Positions 60,882 through 64,000 of a stretch of 64,000 nucleotides of DNA are shown in pieces. The stretch is from NCBI GenBank assembly GCA_948465565.1, contig CAOJXR010000001.1:186001-250000 (forward strand), read 5' to 3'. Made by a program: the position numbers and the translations under genes. The notes under the pieces are model-generated. The model saw only the letters and a list, made by a program, of their open reading frames with translations, ran no database searches and was not told where the DNA came from. Origin of the DNA: an uncultured Clostridium sp. (GTDB lineage: Bacteria > Bacillota > Clostridia > TANB77 > CAG-508). Position 1 is the first letter of the stretch. Each line of letters begins with the position of its first letter.

Positions 60882-61691
60882 ATGAAAGTCGGATACTTAG
60901 GACCAAAAGGAACATTTTCATATGAAGCTTGTAAAAATTCGTATGAAGAAAATATTGAAAAAACACCTTATAAAACAATAAGAGAAACAATATTAGCACT
61001 TGAAAAAAATGAGATTGATGAAGCCATTGTTCCAATTGAAAATTCCCTTCAAGGTTGTGTAACAGAAGCAATTGATACATTAATTGAAAATGAATATATC
61101 AAAGTAACAGGAGAACACATTCTAAAAATAAATCAAAACTTAATGGCAAAAGAAAATTACAAACTTGAGGAAATCAAAGAAATATACTCACATCCACAAG
61201 CTTTAGCACAATGCAGAAATTATATTCAAGAAAACTTAAAAAACGCAAATATAATAGAAGTATCAAGTACAGCATTATCAGCAAAAGAAGTATCCCAAAG
61301 AAAATTCGCAGCTTGTATATGTAACTTAGACTGTCTAAGTGAATACAATTTAAATTTATTACAAGCAAACATTCAAGACAATAATTCAAACGAAACAAAA
61401 TTCTGGAAATTAAGCAAATCTAATATCTCCCCAGAAAATGCCAATACAATGAGTATGCTATTTTCAACTAAACATACACCTGGTGCCTTGTATAATGCTT
61501 TAAGTATATTCAATAAGTATAATCTAAATTTAACTAAAATAGAATCAAGACCTGCAAAAACAAAACTAGGAGAATACTACTTTTTAGTAGATATAGAAAT
61601 AAATAAAACAAGCTATTCTCACGCACTAGAAGAACTAAAAGAAACTGTAGGATTTTATAGAATATTAGGAATATACCACAAAGGAGAATAA
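60882..61691 (+). CDS. pheA: Prephenate dehydratase
   Basis: Converts prephenate to phenylpyruvate for phenylalanine. The 269 residues include GYLGPKGTFSYEA (3-15), the substrate motif VPIENSLQGCVTEAIDTL near 46, the active-site-type STALSAKE segment near 128, and a C-terminal ACT regulatory domain (GALYNALSIFNKYNLNLTKIESRP) for phenylalanine feedback. It starts 19 bases after uvrB and is followed 3 bases later by an aminotransferase that probably completes the pathway. Confidence 0.94.
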   Translation: MKVGYLGPKGTFSYEACKNSYEENIEKTPYKTIRETILALEKNEIDEAIVPIENSLQGCVTEAIDTLIENEYIKVTGEHILKINQNLMAKENYKLEEIKEIYSHPQALAQCRNYIQENLKNANIIEVSSTALSAKEVSQRKFAACICNLDCLSEYNLNLLQANIQDNNSNETKFWKLSKSNISPENANTMSMLFSTKHTPGALYNALSIFNKYNLNLTKIESRPAKTKLGEYYFLVDIEINKTSYSHALEELKETVGFYRILGIYHKGE

Positions 61692-61694
61692 CAA

Positions 61695-62891
61695 ATGATA
61701 TCAAAAAAAATGAAAGGACCTGTAGCAAACAATTCTGCTGTTAAGGAAATGTTTGAAGAAGGGAAAAGATTAGAAAAAATTTATGGAAAGGAAAATGTAT
61801 ACGATTTCAGTTTAGGAAATCCCAGTATACCTGCACCCAAAAAAGTAAATGAAGCAATAAAAGAAATAATAGAAAATGATGATCCATTAGAAGTGCATGG
61901 ATATACTAATAATGCCGGTTTCGAGGACATTAGAGAAATTCTCGCAAAATCTATAAACAAAAGATTTAATACAAATTTCAATAAAGAAAACTTTATAATG
62001 ACAGTAGGTGCTGCATCTGGCTTAAACATTGTTTTCAAAAGCATATTAAACCCAGAAGATGAAGTCATTGTATTTGCCCCATATTTTATGGAATACAATA
62101 ATTATATAAATGGATATGATGGAAAAGTAGTAACAATTTCACCAAATATTACTACTTTCCAACCAAATCTAGATGAATTTAAGAAAAAAATAACACCTCA
62201 AACTAAGGCTGTTCTAATAAATACTCCAAACAATCCTACTGGAGTAATATATTCAGAAAATACTATAAAAGAAATTGCTAACATTCTCGAAGAAAAGGAA
62301 AAAGAATACAATCATGAAATATTTCTTATTTCAGATGAACCATATAGAGAATTAGCTTTCGATAATAAAAACGTCCCATTCATTACAAAATATTATAAAA
62401 ATACTTTTATTGTATATTCTTACAGTAAATCACTTTCATTACCAGGTGAAAGAATAGGATATGTCATTGTTCCAGACGAAATGGAAGACAGCAAAACTAT
62501 ACAAACAGCTATAACAATAGCAAATAGAATTATCGGATGTGTTAATGCACCATCATTAATGCAAAAAGTAATCGTAAAATGTCTAGATGAGCAAATAGAT
62601 TTGCACACTTATAATTACAACAGACAATTATTATATAACTCACTTACAAAACTTGGTTTTGAATGTGTAAAACCAGAAGGAGCATTTTATTTATTTGTAA
62701 AATCACCTATAAATGATGATAAAGAATTTTGCAAGCATGCCAAAAAGTTTAATTTATTATTTGTACCAGGAACTTCATTTGCTTGCCCAGGGTATGTTAG
62801 AATAGCATATTGTGTTTCATCAGAAATGTTAGAAAAATCTTTAGATGCATTCAAAAAGCTAGCCGACACCTATTTCGACAAATTGACATAA
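61695..62891 (+). CDS. Class I/II PLP-dependent aminotransferase
   Basis: A 398-residue fold-type I aminotransferase of the aspartate/aromatic group. It has FSLGNPSIPAPKKVNEAI near 36, GAASGLNIVFK near 105, NTPNNPTGVIYSE near 175 (PLP-binding Asn), SDEPYRELAF near 213, the Schiff-base Lys in YSYSKSLSLPGERIGY near 240, and the C-terminal Arg of CPGYVRIAYC. Directly following pheA, it is likely to convert phenylpyruvate to phenylalanine, though broad specificity is common. No ribosome site stronger than GGAG. Confidence 0.9.
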   Translation: MISKKMKGPVANNSAVKEMFEEGKRLEKIYGKENVYDFSLGNPSIPAPKKVNEAIKEIIENDDPLEVHGYTNNAGFEDIREILAKSINKRFNTNFNKENFIMTVGAASGLNIVFKSILNPEDEVIVFAPYFMEYNNYINGYDGKVVTISPNITTFQPNLDEFKKKITPQTKAVLINTPNNPTGVIYSENTIKEIANILEEKEKEYNHEIFLISDEPYRELAFDNKNVPFITKYYKNTFIVYSYSKSLSLPGERIGYVIVPDEMEDSKTIQTAITIANRIIGCVNAPSLMQKVIVKCLDEQIDLHTYNYNRQLLYNSLTKLGFECVKPEGAFYLFVKSPINDDKEFCKHAKKFNLLFVPGTSFACPGYVRIAYCVSSEMLEKSLDAFKKLADTYFDKLT

Positions 62892-62942
62892 TTCGGTAAA
62901 AGTAGTAAAATTAAAGTATCTTAAATGATAGGAGATGTTCCC

Positions 62943-63173
62943 ATGACACCTGAAGATCGAGTACAAGCCGAAATTGACGAGCTGAGTGCAGAATGCATCA
63001 AATGCCAAAGGGATTTTGCCAAAGCAGGAATTGCATTTTCCGCAAGGATGTGTTCTTCCTGCAGCACAGGCATCCGGCTTCACCAGCTTGGAATGAAAAC
63101 CAGCACCGCCGAGCAGAAATGGGGCAGTATCGACTGGAATTCCAGCCGCTGGAAGAACTATTACAAAGGTTAA
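62943..63173 (+). CDS. Small zinc-ribbon-like protein in a GC-rich island
   Basis: A 76-residue protein with two CxxC pairs (CIKC near 18 and CSSC near 36), a zinc-ribbon-like arrangement, then an aromatic tail ending NSSRWKNYYKG. No family recognised. GGAG lies 8 bases before ATG at 62943; an in-frame ATG at 62925 has no site. G+C is above 50%, far from the neighbours, and codons differ. It ends in its own GC-rich terminator. Like the two other islands it is a single gene between host operons. Confidence 0.65.
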   Translation: MTPEDRVQAEIDELSAECIKCQRDFAKAGIAFSARMCSSCSTGIRLHQLGMKTSTAEQKWGSIDWNSSRWKNYYKG

Positions 63174-63185
63174 CCCAGGCAGCAT

Positions 63186-63224
63186 AGCCCACAGAAGAAC
63201 AGTATTCTGTGGGCTGTGCTTTTT
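63186..63224 (+). terminator. GC-rich terminator of the zinc-ribbon gene
   Basis: Perfect 11-bp stem AGCCCACAGAA with TTCTGTGGGCT (63186-63196 and 63205-63215), extended outward, then five T residues. Confidence 0.85.
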
Positions 63225-63261
63225 ATATTGATATTATTTTTTAATTTTTTTCAAAAAAGTA

Positions 63262-63290
63262 ATGACAACCAAACAAAAGTGTGGTAAAAT
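63262..63290 (+). promoter_or_regulatory. Promoter of uvrA
   Basis: ATGACA (63262-63267), 17 bases, TAAAAT (63285-63290), 47 bases before the ATG. No clear LexA box (GAAC-N4-GTTC) is visible. Confidence 0.6.
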
Positions 63291-63336
63291 ACATAACTAG
63301 TAGTAATAAAAATAATATTTTGGGGGTACATAACAA

Positions 63337-64000
63337 ATGAGTGATTCAATTGTAATAAAAGGTGCAAAAGAACACAATTTAAAAAACATAAACTTAGAAA
63401 TTCCAAGAGATAAATTAGTAGTAATAACAGGACTTTCAGGCTCAGGAAAATCATCTCTTGCTTTTGATACATTATATGCAGAAGGACAAAGAAGATATGT
63501 AGAAAGCCTTTCTTCATATGCAAGACAATTCTTAGGCTTAATGGAAAAGCCAGATGTTGAAAGTATAGAAGGACTTTCTCCTGCTATATCAATAGACCAA
63601 AAAACAACATCAAAAAATCCACGTTCAACAGTAGGAACCGTAACAGAAATATATGACTTTATTCGTTTATTATATGCAAGAATTGGTATACCATATTGTC
63701 CTAAATGTGGTAAAAGAATAGAAAAACAAACAATAGACCAAATAGTAGATAACATAATGGAACTTGAAGAAGGAACGAGAATCCAAGTATTAGCCCCTGT
63801 AATTAGAGGAAAAAAAGGTGAATATGTAAAACTATTAGAAGACTTCCAAAAAGAAGGTTTTGTACGTGCTAGAATAGATGGTACTTTATACGAATTAACT
63901 GATACAATTGAAATAGATAGAAAAAAGAAACACAATATTGATATTGTAGTTGATAGATTAGTAATAAAAGAGGATGTTCGAACACGTTTAACAGAATCAG
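63337..64000 (+). CDS. uvrA: Excinuclease ABC subunit A (5' part)
   Basis: Damage-recognition ATPase of nucleotide excision repair; only the first 221 residues are in the window. It has [20 protein letters not shown] at the start, Walker [24 protein letters not shown] near 31, the SSYARQFL motif, [30 protein letters not shown] insertion (about 86-110), and the first zinc pair CPKC near 123. ATG at 63337 lies 10 bases after GGGGG, the same ribosome-site type as uvrB. The frame is open to the window edge. Confidence 0.95.
   Translation, partial: MSDSIVIKGAKEHNLKNINLEIPRDKLVVITGLSGSGKSSLAFDTLYAEGQRRYVESLSSYARQFLGLMEKPDVESIEGLSPAISIDQKTTSKNPRSTVGTVTEIYDFIRLLYARIGIPYCPKCGKRIEKQTIDQIVDNIMELEEGTRIQVLAPVIRGKKGEYVKLLEDFQKEGFVRARIDGTLYELTDTIEIDRKKKHNIDIVVDRLVIKEDVRTRLTES

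Noticed and set aside
58842..63336. LexA/SOS boxes before uvrB and uvrA
   Set aside because: No GAAC-N4-GTTC palindrome could be seen in either promoter region.

Overview
The window is about 64 kb of AT-rich DNA (background roughly 30% G+C by eye) with dense, mostly plus-strand genes, strong AGGAGG ribosome sites and textbook TTGACA/TATAAT promoters. Gene content (class II aldolase, BceAB-type peptide ABC modules, a CotF-like coat protein, DtxR-type regulator, yybP-ykoY riboswitch, MATE and MMPL pumps, a cohesin/LPXTG surface protein) points to a low-GC, Gram-positive, probably spore-forming and gut-associated member of the Clostridia. I cannot name the species. No rRNA, tRNA, CRISPR array, prophage or complete insertion sequence was seen.

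Layout. 0-7 kb: a two-gene SufC/SufB-like Fe-S pair, a secreted GH25 lysozyme with LysM repeats, a papain-like hydrolase, tiny DUF1540 and Arg-rich proteins, aldolase, smpB, and two secreted tail-anchored proteins, with three long inverted repeats between them. 7-15.5 kb: a TetR-controlled MMPL pump with a secreted coiled-coil partner, an acetyltransferase behind an attenuator-like leader, a promoter-plus-hairpin small RNA, a DUF4258/zinc-finger pair, and an M18 aminopeptidase. 15.6-20.1 kb: a cation efflux block (yybP-ykoY leader, P-type ATPase, CaxA exchanger, MntP). 20-26.7 kb: DUF1064, a flavin reductase, a GC-rich repeat-protein island, a thioesterase, metK, and a MATE pump fused to a cytidylate-kinase-like domain.

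26.8-32.5 kb: the first two-component/ABC module with a DUF1287 protein, a CotF-like protein and an MBL hydrolase. 32.6-32.9 kb: a candidate type I toxin-antitoxin locus that no ordinary ORF caller would report. 33-38.6 kb: an operon of a DtxR-type regulator, MnmA, a copper ATPase carrying a C-terminal CopZ domain with its own ribosome site and start codon, TcdA and a TtcA-like enzyme. 38.7-40.7 kb: a GC-rich neopullulanase island. 41.4-47.1 kb: a patatin and a BceRS-BceAB module. 47-50.9 kb: signal peptidase, Maf, a membrane protein and a cysteine-synthase-like enzyme. 51-56.4 kb: a third two-component/ABC module. 56.5-64 kb: acyl-ACP thioesterase, an HD protein, the cohesin/LPNTG surface protein, uvrB, pheA, an aminotransferase, a GC-rich zinc-ribbon gene, and the start of uvrA, cut by the window edge.

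Themes: envelope stress and efflux dominate, with three RR-HK-ABC modules, MMPL, MATE and three cation exporters. Regulation by RNA leaders and by 11-bp-periodic direct repeats next to -10 boxes recurs. Three single-gene GC-rich islands, each ending in a GC-rich hairpin, look acquired. The best candidates for something new are the small convergent toxin/antisense locus, the CopA-CopZ gene with an internal start, the unidentified leaders before the acetyltransferase and MATE genes, and the MATE-kinase fusion.
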